The translations under genes and the position numbers were made by a program. DNA of 64,000 bases from Streptomyces sp. SW4 (lineage in GTDB: Bacteria; Actinomycetota; Actinomycetes; Streptomycetales; Streptomycetaceae). Under the pieces are notes generated by a model. The model made no database searches and was not told the origin of the DNA. It saw only the letters and a program-made list of their open reading frames with translations. Shown here piece by piece: positions 45,760 through 57,119 of this stretch (position 1 is the stretch's first letter; each line of letters opens with the position of its first letter). Location of the stretch: the NCBI GenBank assembly GCA_003248315.1, contig QKWM01000004.1:2108001-2172000 (forward strand). The letters are read 5' to 3'.

Positions 45760-47196
45760 ATGAGCAGTACTTCCAACTCGCCGACGCACCACACGTCCAC
45801 GATCGGCGCCATCGGCGCGCCGAGCCGCCGCAACACCGAGCTGGCGCTGCTGGTGTTCGCCGTCGTCATCCCGGTCTTCGCCTACGCCAACGTGGGCCTG
45901 GCCCTCAACGACGAGGTGCCCGCCGGACTGCTGAGCTACGGCCTCGGACTGGGCCTGCTGGCCGGCGTCGGCCACCTGGTGGTCCGCAAGTTCGCGCCGT
46001 ACGCCGATCCGCTGCTGCTGCCGCTGGCCACGCTGCTGAACGGGCTCGGGCTCGTCGCCATCTGGCGGCTGGACCAGTCCGAGCTGCTCCAGTCGATCAA
46101 GCAGGCCGGCGGCGCCGCGCCCCGGCAGCTGATGTACACCGCGATGGGCATCGCGCTGTTCGTCGCCGTGATGATCTTCCTGAAGGACCACCGGGTCCTG
46201 CAGCGCTACACCTACATCTCCATGCTCGGCGCCCTGGTCCTGCTGCTGCTCCCGCTGGTGCCGGGCCTCGGCCGGAACATCTACGGCGCCAAGATCTGGA
46301 TCCAGGTCGGCTCCTTCTCCATCCAGCCCGGCGAGTTCGCCAAGATCGTCCTGGCGATCTTCTTCGCGGGCTACCTGATGGTGAAGCGCGACGCGCTCGC
46401 GCTGGCCAGCCGCCGCTTCATGGGCCTGTACCTGCCGCGCGGACGCGACCTCGGCCCGATCCTGGTGGTCTGGGCGATGTCGATCCTGATCCTGGTCTTC
46501 GAGACCGACCTCGGCACCTCGCTGCTCTTCTTCGGCATGTTCGTGATCATGCTGTACGTCGCCACGGAGCGGACCAGCTGGATCGTCTTCGGTCTGCTGA
46601 TGTCCGCCGTCGGCGCCGTCGGCGTGGCCAGCTTCGAGCCGCACATCCAGCAGCGCGTCGACGCCTGGCTGAACCCGATGCGCGAGTACACCCTCTCCCG
46701 CGCGGGCGAGATCGGGCACTCCGAGCAGGCCATGCAGGCGCTGTGGGCGTTCGGCTCCGGCGGCACCCTCGGCACCGGCTGGGGCCAGGGCCACTCGGAC
46801 CTGATCCGGTTCGCCGCCAACTCCGACTTCATCCTCGCCACCTTCGGCGAGGAACTGGGCCTGGCCGGCATCATGGCGCTGCTGCTGCTGTACGCCCTGA
46901 TCGTGGAGCGCGGCGTGCGCACCGCCCTCGCCGCCCGCGACCCGTTCGGCAAGCTGCTCGCCATCGGCCTGTCCGGCGCCTTCGCCCTCCAGGTGTTCGT
47001 CGTGGCCGGCGGTGTGATGGGCCTCATCCCGCTGACCGGTATGACGATGCCGTTCCTGGCGTACGGAGGTTCCTCCGTCATCGCCAACTGGGCCCTGATC
47101 GGCGTGCTGCTGCGCATCAGCGACACCGCGCGCCGCCCGGCCCCCGCCCCCGCCGCCAACCCCGACGCCGAGATGACCCAGGTGGTCCGACCGTGA
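45760..47196 (+). CDS. rodA: SEDS-family peptidoglycan polymerase RodA/FtsW type
   Basis: This is an intact 478-residue SEDS glycosyltransferase that polymerises lipid II, with about ten membrane helices. Family signatures include GAKIWIQVGSFSIQPGEFAK, the catalytic-region loop FETDLGTSLLFFGMF, NSDFILATFGEELGLAG and GMTMPFLAYGGSSVIANWAL. Its stop overlaps the GTG of pbpA, its cognate transpeptidase. By position it equals the mycobacterial rodA in the pknB cluster; sporulation-specific FtsW-like roles in Streptomyces are possible. Confidence 0.93.
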   Translation: MSSTSNSPTHHTSTIGAIGAPSRRNTELALLVFAVVIPVFAYANVGLALNDEVPAGLLSYGLGLGLLAGVGHLVVRKFAPYADPLLLPLATLLNGLGLVAIWRLDQSELLQSIKQAGGAAPRQLMYTAMGIALFVAVMIFLKDHRVLQRYTYISMLGALVLLLLPLVPGLGRNIYGAKIWIQVGSFSIQPGEFAKIVLAIFFAGYLMVKRDALALASRRFMGLYLPRGRDLGPILVVWAMSILILVFETDLGTSLLFFGMFVIMLYVATERTSWIVFGLLMSAVGAVGVASFEPHIQQRVDAWLNPMREYTLSRAGEIGHSEQAMQALWAFGSGGTLGTGWGQGHSDLIRFAANSDFILATFGEELGLAGIMALLLLYALIVERGVRTALAARDPFGKLLAIGLSGAFALQVFVVAGGVMGLIPLTGMTMPFLAYGGSSVIANWALIGVLLRISDTARRPAPAPAANPDAEMTQVVRP

Positions 47197-48665
47197 ACAA
47201 GCCCCTGCGCCGAATCGCGATCTTCTGCGGACTCCTGATCCTCACGCTGCTCGTCCGCGACAACTGGCTCCAGTACGTCAAGGCCGACGACCTCAAGGAC
47301 GACGAGCACAACCGGCGGGTGGCCATCGAGCGGTACGCGACGCCGCGCGGCGACATCATCGTCGACGGCAAGGCGATCACCGGGCACGCCACCACCGACG
47401 GCGACTTCAAGTACAAGCGCACGTACAAGAACGGCGCGATGTGGGCGCCGGTGACCGGTTTCGTCTCGCAGGCCTACGGCGCCAACCAGCTGGAGTCCAT
47501 CGAGGACGGCATCCTCACCGGCAACGACGACCGGCTCTTCTTCCGCAACACCCTCGACATGCTCACCGGCAAGAACAAGGAGGGCGGCAACGTCGTCACC
47601 ACCCTCAACGGCGCCGCACAGAAGGCGGCGTACGAGGGCCTGAAGAAGCAGGGCGGCAAGGGCGCGGTCGCCGCGATCGAGCCGTCCACCGGCAAGATCC
47701 TGGCGCTGGCCTCCTACCCGTCGTACGACCCCTCGACCATCGCCGGCGACGGCAAGTCGGACGCCGAGGCCTGGAACAAGCTCCAGAAGAAGAACAACCC
47801 CGACGACCCGATGCTCAACCGGGCGCTGCGCGAGGTCTACCCCCCCGGCTCCACGTTCAAGGTGGTGACGGCGGCGGCGGCCCTGGAGCACGGCAAGTAC
47901 ACGGACCCGGACGAGAAGACGGACTCCCCGCAGCCGTGGACCATGCCCGGCACCACCACGGAGCTGCCCAACGAGGGCAACATCCAGTGCGAGAACGTCT
48001 CGCTGCGCGAGGCGCTGCGCATCTCCTGCAACACCGTCTTCGGCAAGATCGGCTCCGAGCTGGGCAACGACAAGATGCTGGAGACGGCGGAGAAGTTCGG
48101 CTTCAACGAGGAGCAGTTCACCCCGGTGCGCACCAGCGCCTCGGTCTTCTCCGACGACATGAACGAGTCGCAGGTCGCGCTCTCCTCCATCGGCCAGTTC
48201 AACACCGCGGCGACCCCGCTGCAGATGGCCATGGTGCCGGCGGCCGTCGCCAACAACGGCACGCTGATGAAGCCGTACATGGTGGACGAGCTGCAGGCCC
48301 CGAACGTCGACACCATCGAGAAGACGGACCCGGAGGAGCTGAGCAAGCCGCTGTCGCCGGAGAACGCCCAGAAGCTCCAGTCGATGATGGAGACGGTCGT
48401 CGAGGACGGCACCGGCGCCAACGCCAAGATCCCCGGCGTCACCGTCGGCGGCAAGACCGGTACCGCCCAGCACGGCGTCGAGAACAGCGAGAACCCCTAC
48501 GCCTGGTTCATCTCCTACGCCAAGGCCGAGGACGGCAGCTCGCCGGTGGCCGTGGCCGTCGTGATCGAGGACGAGGACGCGGTCCGCGACGACATCTCCG
48601 GTGGCGGCCTGGCCGCACCGATCGCGAAGAGCGTGATGCAGGCGGTGCTCGACAGCAAGAAGTGA
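47193..48665 (+). CDS. pbpA: Class B penicillin-binding protein PbpA
   Basis: This is an intact 490-residue transpeptidase, the partner of the SEDS protein encoded just before it. It has an N-terminal membrane anchor (IAIFCGLLILTLLV), a dimerisation domain, and the transpeptidase domain with SxxK as STFK (VYPPGSTFKVV), SxN as SCN (RISCNTVFGK), and KTGT (VTVGGKTGTAQHG). GTG at 47193 overlaps the rodA stop. It acts outside the membrane in crosslinking during growth or septation. Confidence 0.95.
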   Translation: MNKPLRRIAIFCGLLILTLLVRDNWLQYVKADDLKDDEHNRRVAIERYATPRGDIIVDGKAITGHATTDGDFKYKRTYKNGAMWAPVTGFVSQAYGANQLESIEDGILTGNDDRLFFRNTLDMLTGKNKEGGNVVTTLNGAAQKAAYEGLKKQGGKGAVAAIEPSTGKILALASYPSYDPSTIAGDGKSDAEAWNKLQKKNNPDDPMLNRALREVYPPGSTFKVVTAAAALEHGKYTDPDEKTDSPQPWTMPGTTTELPNEGNIQCENVSLREALRISCNTVFGKIGSELGNDKMLETAEKFGFNEEQFTPVRTSASVFSDDMNESQVALSSIGQFNTAATPLQMAMVPAAVANNGTLMKPYMVDELQAPNVDTIEKTDPEELSKPLSPENAQKLQSMMETVVEDGTGANAKIPGVTVGGKTGTAQHGVENSENPYAWFISYAKAEDGSSPVAVAVVIEDEDAVRDDISGGGLAAPIAKSVMQAVLDSKK

Positions 48666-48856
48666 GACACACGGTGAACGGGAAGTGAGTCCGCTCACGT
48701 CTGCTTCACATCGGTGCACGTTGCGATACCGGTCCTGTATCGGGTGACGGCCTTGGCCAAGTCACACAAACGGAGCCGGGTACGGTAGGCCGGACGGCAG
48801 CCTCCGACCGTACAAGCATGCCGGTCGGGACCGACGGAGAGGGCTGGTAGGTAGCT
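48666..48856. promoter_or_regulatory. Intergenic region before pknB
   Basis: This 191-nt gap separates pbpA from pknB, unlike the tight spacing before it, so pknB may have its own promoter. An inverted repeat CGATAC-N7-GTATCG lies at 48724-48742. GGTAGGTAG precedes the ATG at 48857. Confidence 0.45.
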
Positions 48857-50866
<2,010 letters not shown>

Positions 50867-50888
50867 GCCCGCCTCGGCCACGACGACG

Positions 50889-50920
50889 GAGCCCCGGTCC
50901 CTGGTGAGGGACCGGGGCTC
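50889..50920. terminator. Hairpin terminator after pknB
   Basis: GAGCCCCGGTCCC and GGGACCGGGGCTC form a perfect 13-bp stem with a 6-nt loop, followed by TTCGT. It closes the fhaA-pknB cluster. Confidence 0.88.
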
Positions 50921-51011
50921 TTCGTCGAACCGGGCTCTTGCCGTCCGGGGTCGTCGTCAGCGGAGTCTTTCACCAGCGGAGTCTTTCGTCAGCCGGGAGC
51001 CGGCGGACCGC

Positions 51012-51785
51012 TCAGCGCAGTTCCTTCGGCGGCGTGCGCTCGCTGTTGACCTTCTCCGTGCGGACCAGCTCGCCCCACACGACGTAGCGGTACCGGCTCG
51101 TGTAGACCGGCGTGCAGGTCGTCAGGGTGATGTAGTGGCCGGCCTTCTGCTTGCCGGACTCCTCGGGGACCGGGGCGAGGACCTTGACGTTGTACTTCGA
51201 GGTCTCGGGGAGGATGCCGTAGACCTTGTAGACGTACCACGTGTCCTTCGTCTCGAAGACGATCGGGTCGCCCTTCTCCAGCTTGTGGATGTTGTGGAAC
51301 TTCGCACCGTGCCCGTCCCGGTGGGCGGCCAGCGAGAAGTTGCCCTTCTTCCCCGACATGGGCAGCGCCGACTTCACGGGGTCGGTGTAGTAGCCGGCGA
51401 CACCGTCGTTGAGCACCTTCATCGACGTGCCCTTCTCGACGAGGATCTCGTCGTCGGACATCGCCGGCACGTGCAGGAAGCCGATCCCGGCCTTGGTGTC
51501 CAGCGCACCGGGGCCGCCGTCGCCGCCCGCCTCCCGCGCCCAGGTGTCGCGGACCTCGTCGGCCTGCCGGCCCGCCGCGCGATCGGCCAGGACGTTCGTC
51601 CACCACAGCGAGTAGACGACGAACAGGCCGAGCAGCACGCCCGCCGTGATCAGAAGCTCACCGAAGACGCTCACGGCCAGCGCGAGGGGCCCCAGCCTGC
51701 GGCGCCGGGTCGGCGGCGGTGAGCCGGGCGCGTCGGCGCGCTCCGCGTGGTCGTGCTCGTGATCGGTGTCGGTGGTCGCTGCCAC
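51012..51785 (-). CDS. srtE2: Class E sortase SrtE2
   Basis: This is an intact 257-residue class E sortase, which attaches LAxTG-type surface proteins such as long chaplins to peptidoglycan. The N-terminal helix is LALAVSVFGELLITAGVLLG, followed by the family WWTNV motif. The catalytic set is the His in FSLAAHRDGHG, Cys in YITLTTCTPVYTSRYR and Arg in SRYRYVVWGEL. The pair with srtE1 in this place matches S. coelicolor SCO3849/SCO3850, where SrtE2 and SrtE1 are partly redundant and needed for aerial growth. Confidence 0.92.
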   Translation of the reverse strand: MAATTDTDHEHDHAERADAPGSPPPTRRRRLGPLALAVSVFGELLITAGVLLGLFVVYSLWWTNVLADRAAGRQADEVRDTWAREAGGDGGPGALDTKAGIGFLHVPAMSDDEILVEKGTSMKVLNDGVAGYYTDPVKSALPMSGKKGNFSLAAHRDGHGAKFHNIHKLEKGDPIVFETKDTWYVYKVYGILPETSKYNVKVLAPVPEESGKQKAGHYITLTTCTPVYTSRYRYVVWGELVRTEKVNSERTPPKELR

Positions 51786-51798
51786 TGGTCATCTGCCC

Positions 51799-52850
51799 TT
51801 AATTGACGAGCGCATCCGGCTTGCCCTTGCTGCGCGGCCGTTCCTCGACCATCTTGCCCCAGACGATCATCCGGTACTTGCTGGTGAACTCGGGGTGCAC
51901 GTGGTCAGCGTGATGTAGCGGCCGGGCCCCGTGAACCCCGACTGCTTGGGGACGGGGTCGAGGACGCTGATGTTGCTCGGCGACGTCACCGGCAGGATGG
52001 ACGCCATCTTGTACACGAAGTACTTGTCCTGCGTCTCGACGACGATCGGGTCGCCCGGGTCGAGCCGGTTGATGTACCGGAACGGCTCCCCGTGGCTGTT
52101 GCGGTGGCCGGCGAGCCCGAAGTTGCCGGTCTTGTCCTCGGGCATGGCCGTCTTCAGGGCGCCCTCGGCGTAGTGGCCGACCATGCCCCGGTCCAGCACC
52201 CGCTTGCTGTCGATGCCCTCGGCGATGGGGACGACCACGTCCAGTTTCGGGATGTGCAGGATGGCGAAGCCCTGGCCCGGCTCGAAGGCGCCCGGGTTGC
52301 GCTCGCCGCTGGCCCAGGCGTCCTGGAGGCTGCTCTTCTCCTGGTCGGCCTGCGCCTGCGCCCGCACGTTCGTCCACCACAGCTGGTAGGTGACGAACAG
52401 CAGCATCAGCACGCCGGTCGTGATGAAGATCTCGCCGAGCACACGGCTGGCGATCACGGCCGGGCCGGGCTTGCGCGCCCGGGCCAGCCGGCGGGCCTCG
52501 ACCCGCGTCAGGGGCCGTGCCGGTTCCTCAGCGGGCCGCGCGGCCCGGGGCCCGGCCGTCCGGCGGGCGGGGCCCCGTGGCGTCCATGACGGCCTCTGGC
52601 GGCCTTCCTGCGGGCCGCGCGCCCCCGCCGGGCGGGGCACGGGTTCGGTGGACCGCCGCGGCGCCGGCTCGGGTATCCGCAGCGCGACCGTCTCCTCGTC
52701 GGCCACGGACGGCACGGCGCCCTCGGCGGGCTGCTGCGCGTAGGCGGCGAAGTCCTCACCGCCGTACCACCCCCCGAACGCGCCCTGGCCCTCGTACGGC
52801 TGCTGCCCGTACGAGGTGCCGGACTCGCGCTCGGGGCGCAGTGCGGTCAC
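51799..52850 (-). CDS. srtE1: Class E sortase SrtE1
   Basis: This is the second class E sortase, about 350 residues, with a longer cytoplasmic N-terminus (Gly/Tyr/Gln, then Pro/Arg-rich) before the membrane helix (VLGEIFITTGVLMLLFVTYQ) and WWTNV. The active site has His in FGLAGHRNSHGEP, Cys in YITLTTCTP, and, after the frame change near 51890, Arg in EFTSKYRMIVWGKM. GTG at 52850 overlaps the trpG stop. Length 1052 nt fits one lost base. Gene is upstream of srtE2 in the same operon (13-nt gap). Confidence 0.92.
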
Positions 52851-53485
52851 GCCGTGGCCCTGCCCACCACCGGGGCGAGCCCCGCAGACCTCGCCACCGC
52901 GTCCTCGTCGCCGCACTCCGCCAGCCAGTTGGCCAGCATCCGGTGGCCGTGCTCCGTCAGCACCGACTCGGGGTGGAACTGCACGCCCTCGACGGGCAGT
53001 TCCCGGTGGCGCAGCCCCATGACGATCCCGTCGTGCGTACGGGCCGTGACCTCCAGCTCGGCGGGCACGGTGGCCGGCTCGGCCGCCAGGGAGTGGTAGC
53101 GGGTCGCCGTGAACGGCGAGGGAAGCCCCGCGAAGACGCCCTTGCCCTCGTGCTCGACGGGCGAGGTCTTGCCGTGCAGCAGCTCCGGCGCGCGGTCCAC
53201 GACCCCGCCGTACGCCACCTGCATCGACTGCATGCCCAGGCAGACGCCGAAGACGGGCACCCCCGTCGACGCGCAGTGCCGCACCATGTCGACGCACACC
53301 CCGGCCTGCTCCGGCGTGCCCGGGCCCGGCGACAGCAGCACACCGTCGAAGCCGTCCTGGGCGTGCGAGGTCGTCACCTCGTCGTTGCGCAGCACCTCGC
53401 ACTCGGCGCCCAGCTGGTACAGGTACTGGACCAGGTTGAAGACGAAGCTGTCGTAGTTGTCGACGACGAGAATGCGTGCGCTCAC
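52847..53485 (-). CDS. trpG: Glutamine amidotransferase, anthranilate/aminodeoxychorismate synthase component II
   Basis: This subunit hydrolyses glutamine and passes ammonia to a chorismate-using partner, for folate (PabA) or tryptophan (TrpG). The 212 residues are intact. The start is ILVVDNYDSFVFNLVQYL, the oxyanion loop LLSPGPGTPEQAG, the catalytic cysteine GVCLGMQSMQVAYGG, and the His-Glu pair VQFHPESVLTEHG. The partner gene is not in the window, so the pathway is open. GTG at 53485 overlaps the upstream gene; it lies in one operon with two sortase genes, an arrangement also seen by position in mycobacteria (trpG next to pknB). Confidence 0.92.
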   Translation of the reverse strand: MSARILVVDNYDSFVFNLVQYLYQLGAECEVLRNDEVTTSHAQDGFDGVLLSPGPGTPEQAGVCVDMVRHCASTGVPVFGVCLGMQSMQVAYGGVVDRAPELLHGKTSPVEHEGKGVFAGLPSPFTATRYHSLAAEPATVPAELEVTARTHDGIVMGLRHRELPVEGVQFHPESVLTEHGHRMLANWLAECGDEDAVARSAGLAPVVGRATA

Positions 53486-53643
53486 TGGTTGTCCACCGTC
53501 ACATCGTTGAAGGGAAGCAGCGGCTCGGCCCAGGGGAAGACGTACTGGAACAGCACGTAGACCACGGCCACCACGAGCACCAGTGAGATCAGCGCCTTCA
53601 CCCACACATTGCCCGGCAGATGCCGCCAGATCCAGCCGTACAT
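53482..53643 (-). CDS. 53-residue single-pass membrane protein
   Basis: This small protein starts MYGWIWRHLPGNVWVKALIS, has one long helix (LISLVLVVAVVYVLFQYVF) and a short outside tail (PWAEPLLPFNDVTVDNQ). GTGA overlap with trpG at its end and an AGGGA site 6 nt before ATG 53643 support translation. No family function is known to me. It heads the trpG-srtE1-srtE2 operon and may be a regulatory or scaffolding subunit for the sortases; that is inference. Confidence 0.75.
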   Translation of the reverse strand: MYGWIWRHLPGNVWVKALISLVLVVAVVYVLFQYVFPWAEPLLPFNDVTVDNQ

Positions 53644-53746
53644 GCCGTCCCTTCCCTCGTACCACGGCACCGGACTCACGCCGTTCCGCACCAGACTAAC
53701 GGCGCGGCGCCCCGGTTTCCCGGGCTCCGCAAGTCCGCGCGGGGCT

Positions 53747-53760
53747 GTTTCACGTGAAAC
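53747..53760. other. parS: parS chromosome-segregation site (exact consensus)
   Basis: GTTTCACGTGAAAC, the exact 14-bp ParB-binding palindrome, lies in the intergenic space 13 nt from the end of the DUF881 gene and about 100 nt upstream of the small membrane protein gene. Confidence 0.92.
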
Positions 53761-53772
53761 GAGGAGGGGCGG

Positions 53773-54550
53773 TCAGTCCACGGGCTCGGCGTGGTGCAGG
53801 TCCACCGTGCCCGAGTAACCGGGCAGCGTCACGGTCCCTTCGTCGTCGACCTTCCAGCCGAGGCCGTAGACGTTGACGTAGACCATGTAGTTCTGGATCG
53901 CCGGGGACGCGGTCAGCGCCTGCTTCAGCTTCTCCGGGTCACCGACCGCCGTGATCTTGTACGGAGGGAGTACACGCGGCCCTGGAGGATCAGGGTGTTG
54001 CCCACGCAGCGCACGGCGCTGGTGGAGATCAGCCGCTGGTCCATGACCTTGATGCCCTGGGCGCCGCCCTGCCACAGGGCGTTCACCACGGCCTGGAGGT
54101 CCTGCTGGTGGATGACCAGGTAGTCGGGCTGGGGCTCGGGGTAGCCGGGGAGCTTGGCGGTGGCGTCCGGCGGGGCGTCGTTGAGGGTGACGCTGATCGC
54201 CTCGCCCGTGAGCTTCTGGGTGCCCGCCTTCTTCTCCAGCTCCGCCAGCTCGTCCGCCTCCGCCCGGGTACTGCCGTTGTCCCGCTCGGCCAGCGACTCG
54301 ACGTCCTCGCGCAGGGCCGCGTTGGACTCCTCCAGCTCACCGTTCTCGCGGCTGCGTTCCTGGATCAGGTCGGACAGCTTCAGCAGGGAGGTGTCCGTGC
54401 GGATGTTGGTGCCTTTGGCGGTGTTGAAACTGGTGACGAAAATGAGGCCCGCGAGAGCGAAGACGGCTGCCGTGAGCGCCCGCACCGGCCGGAGACGGCG
54501 CTTGCGGGCAGGGCTGGATCCCGTCCCGGGGAGTCGGCAGAATTGCTCAA
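53773..54550 (-). CDS. DUF881 membrane protein
   Basis: This is a DUF881 protein next to crgA, a position conserved in mycobacteria (Rv0012). It has a basic N-terminus, a membrane helix (VRALTAAVFALAGLIFVTSF), a coiled coil (LQ-type heptads in ERSRENGELEESNAALREDV) and the DUF881 domain (GEAISVTLNDAPPDA, LVIHQQDLQAVVNALWQGGA, GIKVMDQRLISTSAVRCVGN). Division-associated roles are suspected for the family. I place the start at TTG 54550 (reads LSNSADSPG) with AAGGAGAT upstream. Frame changes near 54525 and 53965 fit two lost bases (778 nt). Confidence 0.82.
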
Positions 54551-54688
54551 CGTACCCTTATCTCCTTCGGCGCCACGGAAGCACTACGCTAACGGACGCC
54601 CGGGAGCACTCTTACGTCCCTAGTACGGAGCCCGAGCCCGACCCAGATCCCTGCGCGGCCACGCAGCGCATCGACAGGAGAGACCCTC

Positions 54689-54942
54689 GTGCCGAAGTCA
54701 CGTATCCGCAAGAAGGCCGACTACACGCCCCGCCGGCGAAGCAGGCGACCGGCATCAAGCTGAACAGCCGCTCCTGGGTCGCCCCGGTCATGCTCGCCAT
54801 GTTCCTCATCGGTCTGGCCTGGATCGTCGTCTTCTATGTCACCGACGGTTCACTGCCGATCGACTCGCTCGGCAACTGGAACATCGTGGTGGGCTTCGGA
54901 TTCATCGCCGCCGGATTCGCCGTCTCCACCCAGTGGAAGTAG
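54689..54942 (+). CDS. crgA: Cell division protein CrgA
   Basis: CrgA is a small two-helix membrane protein that restrains FtsZ ring assembly and coordinates septation in Streptomyces aerial hyphae. It starts with GTG as MPKSRIRKKADYTP; restoring one C in the CCCC run near 54730 gives PPPAKQATGIKLNS, then helix 1 (WVAPVMLAMFLIGLAWIVVF) and helix 2 (IVVGFGFIAAGFAVSTQWK). The corrected 84-residue length is exactly that of the family; read literally it would stop after 24 codons. Confidence 0.95.
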
Positions 54943-54966
54943 GGCCCGGAGCAGCTCTGCCCAGGG

Positions 54967-55179
54967 CTATCCACTGAGTTATCCACAGCCGTTTTCCACA
55001 TGGGGAAAAGAAACGACGATCTGTGGATAACTCACCGGACGTTGACGCCGGTACGACGGAACGACTGACGCTCGAAAACCTGTTCGCCCCCTGCCTGACC
55101 TGCGGAAACACTGGTCAGTGACAGGGGGCACAGGTGTTCCCGCACCGTGTGCACAAGATCCGCCACACGCTGTGGACAA
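54967..55179. other. Cluster of DnaA-box matches between crgA and the rhomboid gene
   Basis: Five DnaA-box-like 9-mers fall in 213 nt: CTATCCACT (54967), TTATCCACA (54979), TTTTCCACA (54992), TTATCCACA on the minus strand (55022-55030) and TTGTCCACA on the minus strand (55171-55179). Two or three are exact consensus. The region is unusually AT-rich for this genome (GGGGAAAAGAAACGACG). No gene is visible between 54943 and 55187. Confidence 0.7.
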
Positions 55180-55187
55180 CGGGGCGC

Positions 55188-56075
55188 TCAGGTGAGCTGG
55201 AGCGTTCTCAACAGGGTCAACCCGACGACGACGGCGAGGACCAGCGCACAGGTGCCGTACTGCACCAGCGAGCGGCGCTCGCGCGGGGCGTGGACCATCG
55301 CGTACCCCACCACCACGCCGGCCACGAGACCGCCGATGTGGGCCTGCCAGGAGATGTTCGCCCAGGTGAACGTGAAGACCAGGTTGATCGCCAGCAGGAT
55401 CAGAACCGGCCGCATGTCGTAGTTGAGCCGGCGCATCAGCACCGCGGTCGCCCCGAAGAGGCCGAAGATCGCCCCGGAGGCGCCGAGCGTGGCCGTGCCC
55501 GGCGAGGCCAGCAGATAGGCCAGCGCACTGCCCGCGAGCCCCGAGACCAGGTAGAGCGCGAGGTAGCGGGCGCGGCCGAGGGCCGCCTCCAGGGGGCCGC
55601 CCAGCCACCACAGGCTGAGCATGTTGAAGGCGATGTGCCAGATCTCCCAGTGCGTGAACATCGACGTCACCAGGCGGTACCACTCGCCGTCCGCGACGCC
55701 GTCCATCGGCGGGAAGGGCGCGGCGGGCCAGCGGCCCAGCAGCACCAGGTGGTTCAGCAGCGACTCCTGGACGTGGACCGCGACGAACACCGCCACGTTG
55801 ATCCCGATGAGGATCTTGGTGAGCAGGTGGGGGTCGGCCGCGACGGTGCCGCCGGCCAGGGTGCGGGGCGCCGACGCGCTCGGCGCGTGCCCGGTCCCGG
55901 AGCCGCCGCGGACGCAGTCGGGGCACTGGAAGCCCACGGAGGCGTCGACCATGCACTCCGGGCAGATCGGGCGCTCGCAGCGGGTGCAGCTGATGCCCGT
56001 CTCGCGGTCGGGATGGCGGTAACAGACCGGCAGGCGCTGGGCGTCCTGCGGGGTGCCGCCTGCTGCCTGGTCCAT
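55188..56075 (-). CDS. Rhomboid-family intramembrane serine protease with N-terminal zinc-binding domain
   Basis: This intact 295-residue protein begins with a B-box-like zinc module (two cysteine pairs, CTRCERPICPEC and CPDC, plus an upstream Cys/His). A linker leads to six or seven helices. The catalytic serine is in TLGASGAIFGLFGATAVLM, the histidine in ISWQAHIGGLVAGVVVGYAM, and HWEIWHIAFNMLSLWWLGGP is the family helix 2. It cuts membrane proteins within the bilayer; substrates are unknown. ATG at 56075 has GAGGGGA upstream. Confidence 0.92.
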   Translation of the reverse strand: MDQAAGGTPQDAQRLPVCYRHPDRETGISCTRCERPICPECMVDASVGFQCPDCVRGGSGTGHAPSASAPRTLAGGTVAADPHLLTKILIGINVAVFVAVHVQESLLNHLVLLGRWPAAPFPPMDGVADGEWYRLVTSMFTHWEIWHIAFNMLSLWWLGGPLEAALGRARYLALYLVSGLAGSALAYLLASPGTATLGASGAIFGLFGATAVLMRRLNYDMRPVLILLAINLVFTFTWANISWQAHIGGLVAGVVVGYAMVHAPRERRSLVQYGTCALVLAVVVGLTLLRTLQLT

Positions 56076-56117
56076 GAGGTCCCCTCGGTCGTCCTGTCGC
56101 TGTGGTGTGCAACGCAC

Positions 56118-56149
56118 CGCCCCGCTCATCCATACGGACGAGCGGGGCG
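56118..56149. terminator. Hairpin terminator after ppiA
   Basis: CGCCCCGCTC and GAGCGGGGCG form a perfect 10-bp stem with a 12-nt loop between ppiA and the rhomboid gene, both on the minus strand. Confidence 0.7.
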
Positions 56150-56207
56150 TTTGGTTCCCTTTGGGCGGTCCGAACCCGGACCGGCCACCGGAGTCCCGGG
56201 GCGGGAC

Positions 56208-56740
56208 TCAGCCCTCGCGGGTCTCCACGACGACCGACTCGATGACGACGTCGTTGACCGGACGGTCGGTGCGCGGGTTGGTCTGCGTGGTGGCGATCGC
56301 GTCGACCACCTTCTGGCTCGCCGCGTCCACGACCTCACCGAAGATCGTGTGCTTGCGGTTCAGCCACGTCGTCGGGGCGACGGTGATGAAGAACTGCGAG
56401 CCGTTGGTGCCCGGACCCGCGTTGGCCATGGCCAGCAGGTAGGGCTTGTCGAAGGACAGGTCCGGGTGGAACTCGTCCTCGAACTGGTAGCCGGGGCCGC
56501 CGGTGCCGTTGCCCAGCGGGTCACCGCCCTGGATCATGAAGCCGCTGATCACCCGGTGGAAGACCGTGCCGTCGTAGAGCTTGTCCGTGGACTTCTGGCC
56601 CGTGGCCGGGTTGGTCCACTCCCGCTCGCCCTTGGCGAGCTCGACGAAGTTCTTGACCGTCTTGGGGCGTGGTTCGGCAGGAGCCGGACGTCGATGTCGC
56701 CGTGGTTGGTCTTCAGGGTGGCGTAGAGCTGCTCAGCCAC
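56208..56740 (-). CDS. ppiA: Cyclophilin-type peptidyl-prolyl isomerase PpiA
   Basis: This is a cytoplasmic cyclophilin that speeds proline isomerisation. It starts MAEQLYATLKTNHGDIDVRL and carries the active-site patches FHRVISGFMIQGGDP, FEDEFHPDL, LLAMANAGPGTNGSQFFIT and WLNRKHTIFGEV. No signal peptide is present. One frame change near 56670 (533 nt, one lost base). The position beside crgA equals ppiA (Rv0009) of Mycobacterium. Confidence 0.94.
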
Positions 56741-57119
56741 GATGTGCCTTCCGTCGTCTTCCTTGTCTTCTTGTGACCCTCCGATCCTCGCACGGTCCGC
56801 GCCCCACGTCGCCCAGCGGTCGCTTTCCGCCCCCTCCGGGCGACCCCCGCGCGCCGTTTCCGTGCCGTTTCCCCGGGAATTCGGGCCGGAGTGCCCCGGG
56901 TCGGGAGCGCGGAGCGCCGATCCGTGGCATTGTCGACGACAAGCTCCCGTTGCCCCGGATTCACCCGCTATTGCTACTCCCGATCACTCTCCTGAGACTC
57001 CCGATCACTGCCCCATGACCCGGATGCCCGTCCTCGCATGCCTGGCGGCACTCCGGAATGCATGATCCGTAAAAGGGTGGAAAGTCGAATTACCGTACGC
57101 CACCGAGGAGGAGGAACCC

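Noticed and set aside
54689..54760. Truncated 24-codon CrgA
   Set aside because: Restoring one C in a CCCC run gives the exact 84-residue CrgA.
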